This document shows, piece after piece, positions 32,702 to 41,094 of a stretch of DNA of 56,547 nt. The position numbers and the translations under genes are program-made. Origin of the DNA: GCA-2688265 sp964527395. Its GTDB lineage: Archaea > Nanobdellota > Nanobdellia > Woesearchaeales > GW2011-AR9. Under the pieces are notes generated by a model. That model worked only from the letters and a program-made list of their open reading frames with translations. It was not told where the DNA came from and did not search any database. The DNA lies in the NCBI GenBank assembly GCA_964527395.1, contig CAZGQD010000008.1, forward strand, positions 1 to 56,547, in the 5' to 3' direction. How positions within the stretch are numbered: position 1 is the stretch's first letter; each line of letters opens with the position of its first letter.

Positions 32702-32896
32702 TCTAAGCAAGCAACAGAGTCTACCCAAACAACTGAATAAAAACAGATCTTATTTTCTTTTTTTATTTTTAAAACAAGGAATATTATGCGAACTTCACAG
32801 AAACTATTTTTATTGCAGGTTTTTAAAGAGTTCTCAGAGAAATTCATAACACAAAAACAAACATTTAAAAGACAGTTTTTCTTTATTCCAAAGAAG

Positions 32897-34573
32897 ATGA
32901 AAAGTTTTGTAGGTGGTAGTGGTAGAAATAGGAATAGTTCTCAAGTTCTGAATATGTTAAGATCAACATTTCCTGATGAATTCAAATACAAATTAGGTAT
33001 GAATCAAAGAATGTTAGTAAATGAGTTAAAAAAAGATCTAAAGAAAATACCTACTAAAAAATCAAGGTTATCTGTTTTAGCAAGAGTAAGGAATACTCAT
33101 AGTCAACTAAAAAGAAAAAGGATTAGGCCAAAGAGAGTAAAAAATCTTGAAAATTCTAGTATTAGAGATACCAGAAAATATGAAAGAGAGATGAAAAAAT
33201 TTGTTCTTGGTCTTGGAAAAGGTCTTGATGACATTCAAAATTTAGTAGAATTCGAAGAACATGAGATAATTAAATCAGTTGCATCTCTTGAGACTATACT
33301 TAATTATTTTTCAGATCAATTACATCAATTAAATTCAATAAAAGAAGCATTTAGTATGGGCCAAACATTCAAATTAAAAAAGGTTATTGAAAGAATAATT
33401 GATTTAGTTAAAAAAATCAAAGATTCTATTGTTGCTGTTATGGTTAAAGAGTCAAATATTATAGAAGAAATGAGTTCTAAACCAGTATTAGACAATGAAA
33501 AAACCACAAAAAGATTGGTCTCCTTATTAGATAAAAGAAAAAATGCTAGAAACAAGTTAAATGGCCATATCAGAAATTTAAGAAAGTATATGGTTGAGTT
33601 GAAAAAAGTAATTGCAAAATCCAAAAAGGAATTTCAAGAAGTCCTTGCAAAAGAGAGAAAAAAAACAGTATATTACTCAACTAAAACTCTATTAGAAGAC
33701 TTTAGAGTCTTATCAACTGATATGAATAAAGCAAGAAGTAGTTTTGTGATTAAAAAACCATTGATCAAAAAGATCCAAGAAAGGTGGGCTTTAGCTTATG
33801 AACATCAAAATGATTTAAGAGCTGCACTCTCAAGAGAAGGAATCAGGAGAAATACTTCAAATAGTCAACATAAGGATTTATTCACACTAGCTTTTTTCTT
33901 TGAAACAACATATAATGTTTACAAGGGTGCAATAAACTATTCTGGTGTAAGCAATACAAAAATAAGAAAAACTTTTGAAACTTTACTCCAGGAGATGTTA
34001 GAAGACAGAAATGGATATTATAAGAATCTAACAATTAATATTTCAATTGCACTTCCCTTATTAAGAAATCCAGAATTTGATAAAAAATTATATGAAGAGT
34101 TGTCTTTCAAAGGAAAAAGTTATGGCACTTGGGAAGATGCTATTGGAGTGATATACAGGTATCTTAGGGGATTTGAAACTGCTTTTGAAAAAAGGTTATC
34201 AAATGCTGACCAAATGATCCAATCAGCAACTCAACTTCAGTTTATTTTAGCAAAAAGGATCAATGAAGCAGAAGCAGAATTAACTACATTTTATTCTGAA
34301 ATTCAAACAATCTACAAAGAATCTTCAAAAAGACATTCTAACAACTGGGAAACAGAATTTAATAGATTAGAAAGGGAATTTAAAATAGAAATGAATAAGT
34401 TAAAAGTAACTTTAAGAAAAAAGCTTGATCAACTACAAAAAAAGGAACATAATTTAGAGGCAGCTGAAGTAATTAATATCAAAGATTTACAAAGATTGGC
34501 TGAACATGATTTAGAGACAGAGATTATTGCCTTAAGAAGAAATCAACAAATGTTATTAATTGGTTCTAAATAA
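32897..34573 (+). CDS. Large coiled-coil hypothetical protein
   Basis: From the ATG at 32897 the protein is about 558 aa, basic and almost fully helical, with long coiled-coil stretches (KVIERIIDLVKKIKDSIVAVMVKES, RLEREFKIEMNKLKVTLRKKLDQLQ). The N-terminus is Ser/Gly/Arg-rich. TTTAAAA at 32864-32870 ends about 27 nt before this ATG, so the upstream open frame from 32786 is probably not translated. I do not recognise a family; a structural or scaffold role is plausible. The next gene overlaps its end or starts just after. Confidence 0.65.
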   Translation: MKSFVGGSGRNRNSSQVLNMLRSTFPDEFKYKLGMNQRMLVNELKKDLKKIPTKKSRLSVLARVRNTHSQLKRKRIRPKRVKNLENSSIRDTRKYEREMKKFVLGLGKGLDDIQNLVEFEEHEIIKSVASLETILNYFSDQLHQLNSIKEAFSMGQTFKLKKVIERIIDLVKKIKDSIVAVMVKESNIIEEMSSKPVLDNEKTTKRLVSLLDKRKNARNKLNGHIRNLRKYMVELKKVIAKSKKEFQEVLAKERKKTVYYSTKTLLEDFRVLSTDMNKARSSFVIKKPLIKKIQERWALAYEHQNDLRAALSREGIRRNTSNSQHKDLFTLAFFFETTYNVYKGAINYSGVSNTKIRKTFETLLQEMLEDRNGYYKNLTINISIALPLLRNPEFDKKLYEELSFKGKSYGTWEDAIGVIYRYLRGFETAFEKRLSNADQMIQSATQLQFILAKRINEAEAELTTFYSEIQTIYKESSKRHSNNWETEFNRLEREFKIEMNKLKVTLRKKLDQLQKKEHNLEAAEVINIKDLQRLAEHDLETEIIALRRNQQMLLIGSK

Positions 34574-34592
34574 AACTAATTATCAAATAAGA

Positions 34593-35177
34593 ATGAAATA
34601 CAAATTCAAACCAATCCATCTCTTAGCACTCCTTATACCAATAATAATTCTACTCCTAAGCTACAACATTATCTACCAAACAACTTCTTACACTCAAGAC
34701 CAACAAGATATTATCAACTATTTAGACAAAAATACTCAAATAAGTCAAGAATCAAAAGCAACATTAGAAGTAAAAGAGATCACAGAAGACGAGCTAAGCC
34801 ACTTAGACGATGTAAAAACACTCACAAACACATTAAACATCATCCTAATAATCGCACTCCTAACAATAACAATCTACACTAAATCAACTAAAAATATAGA
34901 ACCTCTAGCTTTAGGATCAATTTTAACCTTAGCTACTTTAATCATAATCCTAATAACTACAACACTAAACTTCAACCAAGGCTTTGAAATCTTTCACAAA
35001 CTCCTTTTCCCACAAGGCAACTATCAGTTCCCAGCAGATTCTACATTAATCTCTGCACTTCCAGCACAATTTTTCCAAACTTTCGCCATCAAAATTGGAA
35101 TTCTCTCTTTAATAACAACATCATCAATCATATTCTTCACAAAAAACACTTTAAAAGATCTATTTTTCAGAAGCTAA
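34593..35177 (+). CDS. DUF1461 (TIGR01906) membrane protein
   Basis: About 194 aa with four membrane segments and a large outer loop after the first. The diagnostic FEIFHKLLFPQGNYQFPADSTLISALPAQFFQTFA matches the FHxLFFPQGNWxFPxDSxLI motif of this family. Function is unknown. An in-frame ATG at 34560 overlaps the upstream gene; I prefer 34593 (MKYKFKP), where the first membrane segment is properly placed. Confidence 0.85.
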   Translation: MKYKFKPIHLLALLIPIIILLLSYNIIYQTTSYTQDQQDIINYLDKNTQISQESKATLEVKEITEDELSHLDDVKTLTNTLNIILIIALLTITIYTKSTKNIEPLALGSILTLATLIIILITTTLNFNQGFEIFHKLLFPQGNYQFPADSTLISALPAQFFQTFAIKIGILSLITTSSIIFFTKNTLKDLFFRS

Positions 35178-35279
35178 GTTAAAAGAGCGAAACATTTAAA
35201 TGCAAAAGAAAAGCAGATAAAAGCTGGATGGAAATAAATTTCTGATAATATTTCCAATTTTTAAAAGAGACAAAAGAAC

Positions 35280-35918
35280 ATGGTAAAATTCCTTAAAAAA
35301 CTCCTAAAAATGCTTGGGATAGCTTCATTATTTGGTAGAAAAGACAATGTGAAGTTAGGTCTTTATGGTCCTCCAAACGGTGGAAAATCAACTTTAGCTA
35401 ACAGGATAAGTAAAGATTGGCTTGGAGAAGAGATGTCAACAGTAAGTCATATCGCTCACGAGACAAGAGAAATAGTAATGAAAGAGCAAGTAAATATCAC
35501 TAATGATAAAGGTCAAGCACTAACTTTCTCCTTAGTCGACACACCAGGAATATCAACCAGAATTGACTATGAAGACTTCCTTAAAAGAGGAATAAAGAAA
35601 AAAGAAGCTAAAGCAAGAGCAAAAGAAGCTACAAAAGGTGTTATTGAATCAATTAAATGGTTAGATGATATGGATGCTGTAGTCGTAGTTCTAGATTCTA
35701 CTAAAGACCCATATTCTCAAGTAAATATCACAATCATTGGAAACCTTCAAGCAAGAGAGATTCCAGTATTAATCGCAGCAAACAAAGTTGATTTAAAAAG
35801 ATCAAACATAGATTTAATCAAAGCTGCATTTCCTCAGTATGAAATTGTTGGCATTTCAGCAAAATATGGTAAAGGTATGAAAGAGTTTTATGAAACTTTA
35901 ATTGATTTTGCTGCCTAA
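35280..35918 (+). CDS. Era-like GTP-binding protein of the archaeal DUF2073 neighbourhood
   Basis: The 212 aa contain the G motifs: GLYGPPNGGKSTL (P-loop), DTPGIS (G3), ANKVDLKR (G4) and ISAKYGK (G5). A DUF2073 gene and a Zn-ribbon gene follow, a trio kept together in many archaea, and of unknown function. The leader of about 60-90 nt contains an inverted repeat (GGAAATA/TATTTCC, about 35229-35254). Confidence 0.88.
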   Translation: MVKFLKKLLKMLGIASLFGRKDNVKLGLYGPPNGGKSTLANRISKDWLGEEMSTVSHIAHETREIVMKEQVNITNDKGQALTFSLVDTPGISTRIDYEDFLKRGIKKKEAKARAKEATKGVIESIKWLDDMDAVVVVLDSTKDPYSQVNITIIGNLQAREIPVLIAANKVDLKRSNIDLIKAAFPQYEIVGISAKYGKGMKEFYETLIDFAA

Positions 35919-36054
35919 AAAGCTAAAATATATTTTCCAAAAAAGCTTTGATTAAACTCACATTGTAAAATATATCTCACAAAAGACAATATTTATAAAT
36001 CAACAATTAATAAAAAAATTAACTAAAATAAAAAACAAAAAAAAAGGATATAAG

Positions 36055-36456
36055 ATGGTTACTTTCCAATTCGTTCCGTACCAAGATATAAATAATCTTG
36101 ACTCTAAGCAAAGAATTAACAAGCTAATTAATATTGTGAAGAATGAGAAAATTGTTGTTATGGAAGGCAGGCTCAAGAAAGGTGAAGAAACTTCTCTAAT
36201 TGAAGCTACTATGAATAATGTTTCTAGATCATTTCCAGGTATCGAAATAGGTGTAATTTACCCAGAGAAAACCAAAATGGGTAGTATTGACAAAATCAAA
36301 CACAGTATGGTAAACATCCTTCTTGGAGATCGTCAAGGTTTTACTGTTGTAGGTCCAGCTAGTATTGTAAAAAAGATTGTTAGAAATCCAGGAAAGTTAG
36401 AATTATTCACTCAAGAAAGCAAAAAAGCAAGTAAAAAGAAGAAAAGAAGACGATAA
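36055..36456 (+). CDS. DUF2073 family protein
   Basis: The 133 aa match DUF2073: TFQFVPYQDINNLDSKQRINKLINIVKNEKIVVMEGRLKKGEE, then GIEIGVIYPEK, then MVNILLGDRQGFTVVGPASIVKKIVRNP. It has a very basic C-terminus (KKASKKKKRRR). The partner role with the Era-like GTPase is inferred from the conserved gene order. It has its own upstream A-rich region with TTTATAAAT at about 35992-36000. Confidence 0.88.
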   Translation: MVTFQFVPYQDINNLDSKQRINKLINIVKNEKIVVMEGRLKKGEETSLIEATMNNVSRSFPGIEIGVIYPEKTKMGSIDKIKHSMVNILLGDRQGFTVVGPASIVKKIVRNPGKLELFTQESKKASKKKKRRR

Positions 36457-36560
36457 CCTCCTAATAATATGTCAAAATTAGTTTCCATAATCCCTTAGTG
36501 CACAAGTATAATGCTTCAAGAGCCACAAATAATAAATACTCAAATCACTTCTTCACTCTC

Positions 36561-36953
36561 ATGCCACACCAATGCGTTAGATGTTCACAAATTTTTGCTG
36601 ACGGAGCTAAACAAATCCTTACTGGATGTAGCTGTGGCGCAAGACTATTTTTCTATATTAAGAAGAAACATTTGGAAGAGAGTAAAAAAGTTATCCAGAA
36701 CCTCTCAAAAGACCAGAAAAAACAAATTGAAGAGGATATCTTTGAGATCTCTCAAGTAAGAAAAGAAGACCATGTTGTAGAAGAAGACAAACCAGTTGTA
36801 CTGGACTTCGAATCAATTAGAGTCATGAAACCAGGCAGCTACGAATTGGACCTAATCAAAATGTTCAAAAAGAACCCTTTAATCTTCAAACTAGATGAAG
36901 GAAAGTATATGATAGATATCATGCAAGCATTTCAGAACAACAAAAAGGATTAG
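36561..36953 (+). CDS. Zn-ribbon protein of the COG3364 type
   Basis: From the ATG at 36561 the protein is 130 aa and starts MPHQCVRCSQIFADGAKQILTGCSCGARLFFYIKK: two CxxC-type pairs make a Zn ribbon, the family hallmark. The C-terminal half (VLDFESIRVMKPGSYELDLIKMFKKNPLIFKLDEGKYMIDI) is the usual second domain. The longer frame from 36498 is unlikely, because AATAAATAC at about 36529-36537 looks like the TATA box. Third gene of the GTPase trio. Confidence 0.88.
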   Translation: MPHQCVRCSQIFADGAKQILTGCSCGARLFFYIKKKHLEESKKVIQNLSKDQKKQIEEDIFEISQVRKEDHVVEEDKPVVLDFESIRVMKPGSYELDLIKMFKKNPLIFKLDEGKYMIDIMQAFQNNKKD

Positions 36954-37021
36954 GCTTTTCTTTGGCTTGAGCTAAAGCGAAACCAACAACGTGTCAACCG
37001 CGCGTTAATAATATATTTGAC

Positions 37022-37540
37022 TTAAAGCTTCTTCTTTTTAACTTTGTCAGAAATAATTGTACTATTCCCTGAGGGGTCAGAAATAACTAATTTTAATTTA
37101 TCACGGCCTAAGATAGCATTATTGATCTTCTTGATCATCTTTTTAGCCTTTTTCTTAGCATCTTTGTCATCTTCACTCTCTGCTGCACTTTCAATGATCT
37201 TTTTCACACGCTCAAGCACACCTTCTACATTAGTGATATATCCATTTGAAGCAGGCCCACTTTCCATAGTGATAATACGGGGAATTTTAACAGTCGCTCC
37301 GCTAGATTTTACAACTTTGATGCTCATATCATCTTCAGAATTGATTTCAAGAGTATATTGCATCCCTTGCTTCTTTTCAGCCACTTCAAGGTCGTTTTTA
37401 CGATATCCACAGCCTTCACAATATATTCCAAACACAAAAGTCTTCCCAAAATGAGGAATATCTATCTCTTCTTCGTGAAGTACAGCTTTTTTCTCACCAC
37501 ACATCATACATGGCTGTCCTGTTAATTCTGGCATACTCAA
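37022..37540 (-). CDS. ZPR1-type zinc finger protein
   Basis: The 172 aa hold CMMCGEKKAVLHEEEIDIPHFGKTFVFGIYCEGCGYRKNDLEV, the ZPR1 finger (CxxC, about 30 residues, CxxCGY). GATVKIPRIITMESGPASNGYITNVEGVLERV follows, as in archaeal ZPR1 homologues. Eukaryotic ZPR1 helps fold elongation factor 1A; the archaeal role is untested. TTTTTAAAC lies upstream on the minus strand (about 37557-37565). Confidence 0.9.
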   Translation of the reverse strand: MSMPELTGQPCMMCGEKKAVLHEEEIDIPHFGKTFVFGIYCEGCGYRKNDLEVAEKKQGMQYTLEINSEDDMSIKVVKSSGATVKIPRIITMESGPASNGYITNVEGVLERVKKIIESAAESEDDKDAKKKAKKMIKKINNAILGRDKLKLVISDPSGNSTIISDKVKKKKL

Positions 37541-37632
37541 GTAGAAATATTTTGAGTTTAAAAACTTATTGTTCTAGAAATATTACCAAAAATACCACTA
37601 ATATCGCATAAATATCAAGCATAAAAGTAAGA

Positions 37633-37640
37633 TTTATAAA
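37633..37640 (+). promoter_or_regulatory. TATA box of tRNA-Gly
   Basis: TTTATAAA ends 25 nt before the first tRNA base at 37665. This fixes the local TATA-to-start distance used to judge other promoters here. Confidence 0.8.
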
Positions 37641-37664
37641 GGACTTCACCAAAAAAGCCACTGT

Positions 37665-37832
37665 GCACCGGTAGTTTAATGGCTACAGTAAGTTATGCTT
37701 GCTGCCATAGAGAATTCTGGCCTTCCACTTGGTTTTTTCCAAGAAGAGAGCCAGTGATCCGGGTTCGAATAGTTTTCGACGATTGGGAGGAAACGACCAA
37801 GAAGCGTAGCTTCGCAAGTCCCGGCCGGTGCA
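37665..37832 (+). tRNA. tRNA-Gly(TCC) interrupted by three intron-like insertions
   Basis: Acceptor GCACCGG (37665-37671) pairs with CCGGTGC (37825-37831), then A; CCA is not encoded. D stem GTTT/GAAT, anticodon stem CTGGC/GCCAG, T stem CCGGG/CCCGG. The anticodon is TCC (37724-37726). Insertion 1 lies in the D loop within 37684-37710, with ATGGC/GCCAT and AGTAAG/CTTGCT pairing. Insertion 2, at 37728-37748 (21 nt) between positions 37 and 38, holds CTTGG/CCAAG. Insertion 3, at about 37770-37818 (49 nt) in the T loop, holds GAAGC-GTA-GCTTC. With them removed, the cloverleaf is normal. The 37/38 site is canonical; the other two are non-canonical sites. Confidence 0.82.
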
Positions 37833-37852
37833 CTCTTTCTTAAACAAAATAT

Positions 37853-38782
37853 TCAAATAAACATAAACTTCTTCACCATCGGTCTCCAGAAAGTTCTACT
37901 AGTCTTCAAATACTGCTCCAAAGCTAATCTACAATAGTCAAGCTCTCCACGGTTGCAGTACTCAACAAAAGTCTCACGCAATTGAAAATTCAAATCTCCT
38001 TTAAATATCGTTGGTGGATAGCCTAACTTAAACAGTTGTACAAGAAGTAAAATTCGTCCCAAACGGCTATTTCCATCTACAAAAGGGTGCACTTTTTGAT
38101 ATTTTAAATGAAACAATAATGGTCGCAAAAACGAATAAATGGATTTGTCTTTATACTCAAGAAGCAACTGTTTCAACTCGCTTCGAACAGATTCAGGAGG
38201 AGCAGTACTAGCCTTTTCAGAATAACCAAACGTATTTACTGAAGATTTAAACTTTCCAGCATGCGAATATACTCCAGAATACAACAACAAATGAATCTGC
38301 TTAAATGAAACAACAGATCTAATGCTCTTCTCAAATAATAATAATTCGAGTCCTTTTTTAGAATTTTCATACAACAACACATCTGTTTTAGGCAAAATTA
38401 TCTTTTTTTGTCGTTCAATATCATTTGCAAGTTTTGGAGTGATTGTAGAGCCTTCAAGTTCCATGCTGTTTGCTAAAAACAAACGAACAAATTCAGAAAA
38501 TATTTCATTTTTTGCTTTTTCATCAAGAGATTTGTAAAAAATTTGGAAAAACAACTTCTCTTTTTCAATCTCAACTATTTCATCAAACGAAAAATAACAT
38601 TCAAAATTATCAAAATAGTACTTTGCTTTAGCAGTTGCAACTTTTAAGAGTATTTTTTCATTATAATCTTCTTTTTTCTTATCAACAATCAAAGATACTT
38701 TTTTTACTTTTCCACCAATCCTAAAGCTGTGGCTAAGGTAATTATACTTCTTCTGACCAATAATTCTGTTTTGCAAGAACAT
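37853..38782 (-). CDS. Fic/DOC family protein, paralogue 2
   Basis: The 309 aa carry VHPFVDGNSRLGR, the Fic catalytic loop with the invariant His but Ser in place of the usual Gly after Asn. SMELEG matches the inhibitory-helix motif. The N-terminus (FLQNRIIGQKKYNYLSHSFRIGGKVKK) is like the other Fic proteins here. A TATA box TTTATATAA (about 38806-38814, minus) predicts a leaderless start near 38782. A 23-bp sequence adjoining it recurs 97 bp further upstream. Its stop is 20 bp from the end of tRNA-Gly, so the gene may have arrived by integration at the tRNA. Confidence 0.85.
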   Translation of the reverse strand: MFLQNRIIGQKKYNYLSHSFRIGGKVKKVSLIVDKKKEDYNEKILLKVATAKAKYYFDNFECYFSFDEIVEIEKEKLFFQIFYKSLDEKAKNEIFSEFVRLFLANSMELEGSTITPKLANDIERQKKIILPKTDVLLYENSKKGLELLLFEKSIRSVVSFKQIHLLLYSGVYSHAGKFKSSVNTFGYSEKASTAPPESVRSELKQLLLEYKDKSIYSFLRPLLFHLKYQKVHPFVDGNSRLGRILLLVQLFKLGYPPTIFKGDLNFQLRETFVEYCNRGELDYCRLALEQYLKTSRTFWRPMVKKFMFI

Positions 38783-38820
38783 AACAATAACAATCTAATC
38801 TAAATTATATAAACAAATCG

Positions 38821-38843
38821 TTTTTACACCTATACAAATGCAA
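38821..38843. repeat. 23-bp direct repeat upstream of Fic gene 2, proximal copy
   Basis: The 23 bases starting TTTTTACACCTATAC are identical to 38918-38940, 97 bp apart. The proximal copy touches the upstream side of the Fic TATA box, a good place for an operator or activator site. Confidence 0.7.
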
Positions 38844-38917
38844 AAAACAAACAAAAAACAACTAATTTAACAAAATTGAGCACAAAATATTACTACAAAA
38901 CAACAAAAAACACTATC

Positions 38918-38940
38918 TTTTTACACCTATACAAATGCAA
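38918..38940. repeat. 23-bp direct repeat upstream of Fic gene 2, distal copy
   Basis: Identical to 38821-38843. It lies between the Fic and SET genes and could serve either. Confidence 0.7.
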
Positions 38941-39027
38941 CTATGCTAAATAAACCTCTAAAATTATACTCTCCAAACACAACTTAAACCAATAACATTA
39001 TTAAAAAACCAAACATTTTCTTTAAAA

Positions 39028-39351
39028 ATGACAAAATCAATCACAATAAAACAATCAAATATCCACAAGCAAGGTGTATTTGCTAATAAAGACTTCAAAA
39101 AAGGAGACTTAATCATGCCTTGGGAAGGCAAAATCATCCCAAACGAAAAAATCAACACCATAACAAAAGCCCAAAAGAGAAATTGCTCAAGATACGATAG
39201 CAACAATTGGATCATATTCTCAGAACCTTGCAACAAGGTAAATCATTCTTGTAATCCTAATTCAGTTTCAATCAATCACCAAGAAATAGCATTAAGAGAC
39301 ATAAAAAAAGGTGAAGAAATTACCACAAATTACAAAGATGAAGAAGCATAA
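39028..39351 (+). CDS. Small SET-domain protein
   Basis: The 107 aa match the SET lysine methyltransferase fold: HKQGVFANKDFKKGDLIMPWEGKI (SAM-side strands), NHSCNPNSVSI (the NHSCxPN active-site motif) and IALRDIKKGEEITTNYKDE (GEEIxxxY with the catalytic Tyr). It is at the short end for the family; the post-SET region is absent. Targets in archaea are mostly unknown. A TATA box is not obvious. Confidence 0.82.
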   Translation: MTKSITIKQSNIHKQGVFANKDFKKGDLIMPWEGKIIPNEKINTITKAQKRNCSRYDSNNWIIFSEPCNKVNHSCNPNSVSINHQEIALRDIKKGEEITTNYKDEEA

Positions 39352-39361
39352 TTTAGGCCTG

Positions 39362-39724
39362 ATGTCTTGGAAAAATGCACCAAATGGCAAAATCATGAAA
39401 AGTGATAGTATAATAGCAAAGAATTATCTTAAAAAAGAAGAATTAGGAGAATTAAATAGGGTAGTGAACATGTATCTTGATTTTGCTGAAGATCAAGCAA
39501 GAAGAAATATACCTATAACTATGAAAAATTGGTCTGAAAAATTGAATGCATTTTTGACTTTTACTGGGAGAGAACTACTTGAGAATCCAGGAAAAGTAAC
39601 TTCAGAAATAGCAAAAAAATTTGCTGAGTGTCAATTTGAAGAATATCGGATAACTCAAGATAAATCATTTGAATCTGATTTTGACAGGTTCAGTAAAGAG
39701 ATACTCAATAATAACGAAAAATAA
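39362..39724 (+). pseudogene. Remnant of a RhuM-family protein, C-terminal part
   Basis: Residues from MSWKNAPNGKIMKSDSIIAKNYLKKEELGELNRVVNMYLDFAEDQARRNIPITMKNWSEKLNAFL to ITQDKSFESDFD match the C-terminal third of virulence RhuM-type proteins, which are usually above 300 aa. The N-terminal two thirds are absent and the match begins at 39353, two bases after the SET stop. It is probably the remains of a mobile or defence-associated gene. A short truncated product could still be made. Confidence 0.65.
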
Positions 39725-39800
39725 ACTAAAAGCCTAACCTTTCTTTCAACTCTTCTCTTTTAGGTGAAATTGATTTTGAATACTTAGTATAAGGAAGCAC

Positions 39801-41036
39801 CTAAATCCTTTTCCCAACAAAAATATTATGTTTGTCTCGAGTAATTTCAACTTTAATCTTCTTACCAAGCACAAACTCTGTATTTGGTACACTTATAGTA
39901 CGTCCCTTAGCACGAATTAATGTAGTTTTAGGAAACCTATCTGGCATAACACTCACACCAGTAATCTGATCGCCAATAACAAACGGCTTCTCAAGTTCCC
40001 GAGTAGCACGGATCTTAAAATCCTCTTTATCTAGAATCAACTTAACAGCATACTCCTCTTCCAAACCCTTAAGCATAGCATAAAACTCTTTCCATGGCAT
40101 TGCTTCACGTACTGGACGCCTACCTGCTTTATAAGGCAAATAGTTTTGAATCCCTAGTGTTGGAACAGAACCAGATTTTCGTGGTAAAGACTTTACAAAC
40201 TCAATAATTTTTGGCAACTCTTCCATATTAAATCCTGGAGTAAACACAGGAGCTACTAAATAATTAAGCCCAGTTTTCGCAGTGTAACGAATCATATCTA
40301 AAACATAATTTAAATTGTAATTAGGCGTATCAGCAATCTTTCGAGCAGTAGTCAAATCCATTGCATCAAGAGAAATATTCAAGCGCAATTTGTCACACTT
40401 CACCAATCTATCAACCATTACCTTAGTAACAAGAGTGTAATTTGTATCCATTGAGATAGTATGAATCTGAGTATTCTTCTGCAACTCCTCAATCAACGAA
40501 ACTAAATCAGCATACAAAAATGGTTCACCTTGAACTCCAATATGAATCTCAATCTTTTCCTCTGCTCCAAGAAACTTAAGCAATTTATCTAGTTCATCAA
40601 GTATGTATTCCATTTGCACTACAATGTCACGTTTGCCAGAATTCTTTCCCTCTTTGACAGAACAATATACACAACTAAGGTTGCATGATGTCACTGGTTT
40701 AATTTCAATTAATGAATAATCACGATAAACTATCCCAAAAGCCACATTTCCGATCAATGGAACTCCAGATTTGGAATGCACATATGTTGCTGGTTGTTTA
40801 CTAACAATGTTCACAAGTGTTTTGTAACCTTCTTCAAGCAGATATCCAAATTTGGCACGCGCCTTATGTTCAAAGGTATCTATGAACTCTATTGTATGTT
40901 TGTCAATCAGCCTAAACGGACCTATAGCTTCCAGATCCTTTTTCAAAATATTGAATTTAAAAATTTTGAGCAGTATCACTAGCAATTTGTCTTTTTCGTC
41001 CTTAAACTGGAGTGTTTCAAACTTCATTTCTGCCAT
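39801..41036 (-). CDS. Radical SAM protein of the archaeal COG2100 type with C-terminal TRAM-like domain
   Basis: The 411 aa have an N-terminal domain of about 105 residues, then PVTSCNLSCVYCSVKEG, the CxxxCxxC [4Fe-4S] site, then IHIGVQGEPFLYADLVSLIEEL and LRLNISLDAMD, core radical SAM strands. The end (RTISVPNTEFVLGKKIKVEITRDKHNIFVGKRI) looks like a TRAM RNA-binding domain, suggesting an RNA or tRNA substrate. No function is fixed. TTTATAAA at 41058-41065 is palindromic and may serve both this gene and the RNA on the other strand. Confidence 0.78.
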   Translation of the reverse strand: MAEMKFETLQFKDEKDKLLVILLKIFKFNILKKDLEAIGPFRLIDKHTIEFIDTFEHKARAKFGYLLEEGYKTLVNIVSKQPATYVHSKSGVPLIGNVAFGIVYRDYSLIEIKPVTSCNLSCVYCSVKEGKNSGKRDIVVQMEYILDELDKLLKFLGAEEKIEIHIGVQGEPFLYADLVSLIEELQKNTQIHTISMDTNYTLVTKVMVDRLVKCDKLRLNISLDAMDLTTARKIADTPNYNLNYVLDMIRYTAKTGLNYLVAPVFTPGFNMEELPKIIEFVKSLPRKSGSVPTLGIQNYLPYKAGRRPVREAMPWKEFYAMLKGLEEEYAVKLILDKEDFKIRATRELEKPFVIGDQITGVSVMPDRFPKTTLIRAKGRTISVPNTEFVLGKKIKVEITRDKHNIFVGKRI

Positions 41037-41057
41037 AACAGTTAATTTTCAGACTCA

Positions 41058-41065
41058 TTTATAAA
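41058..41065 (+). promoter_or_regulatory. TATA box of structured RNA copy 2
   Basis: TTTATAAA ends 25 nt before 41090, the first base of the RNA closing stem. It is palindromic and may also serve the divergent radical SAM gene. Confidence 0.65.
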
Positions 41066-41078
41066 GCTTTCAACTCAC

Positions 41079-41094
41079 AAACAATGATTGGAAG
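41079..41094. repeat. 16-bp direct repeat, left flank of RNA family A copy 2
   Basis: AAACAATGATTGGAAG, identical to 41283-41298. The pair brackets the RNA gene, like a target-site duplication. Confidence 0.8.

Noticed and set aside
32786..32896. Extended N-terminus of the coiled-coil protein
   Set aside because: The TATA-like TTTAAAA at 32864-32870 lies inside this stretch and predicts a start at the ATG 32897.
38964..39236. Minus-strand ORF opposite the SET gene
   Set aside because: It is hydrophobic only because it mirrors SET codons, and the SET motifs are clear on the plus strand.
39728..39799. 23-codon minus-strand ORF after the radical SAM stop
   Set aside because: It has a GTG start right after the stop, but no Shine-Dalgarno sequence and nothing to support expression. 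It may be the relic of a longer C-terminus.
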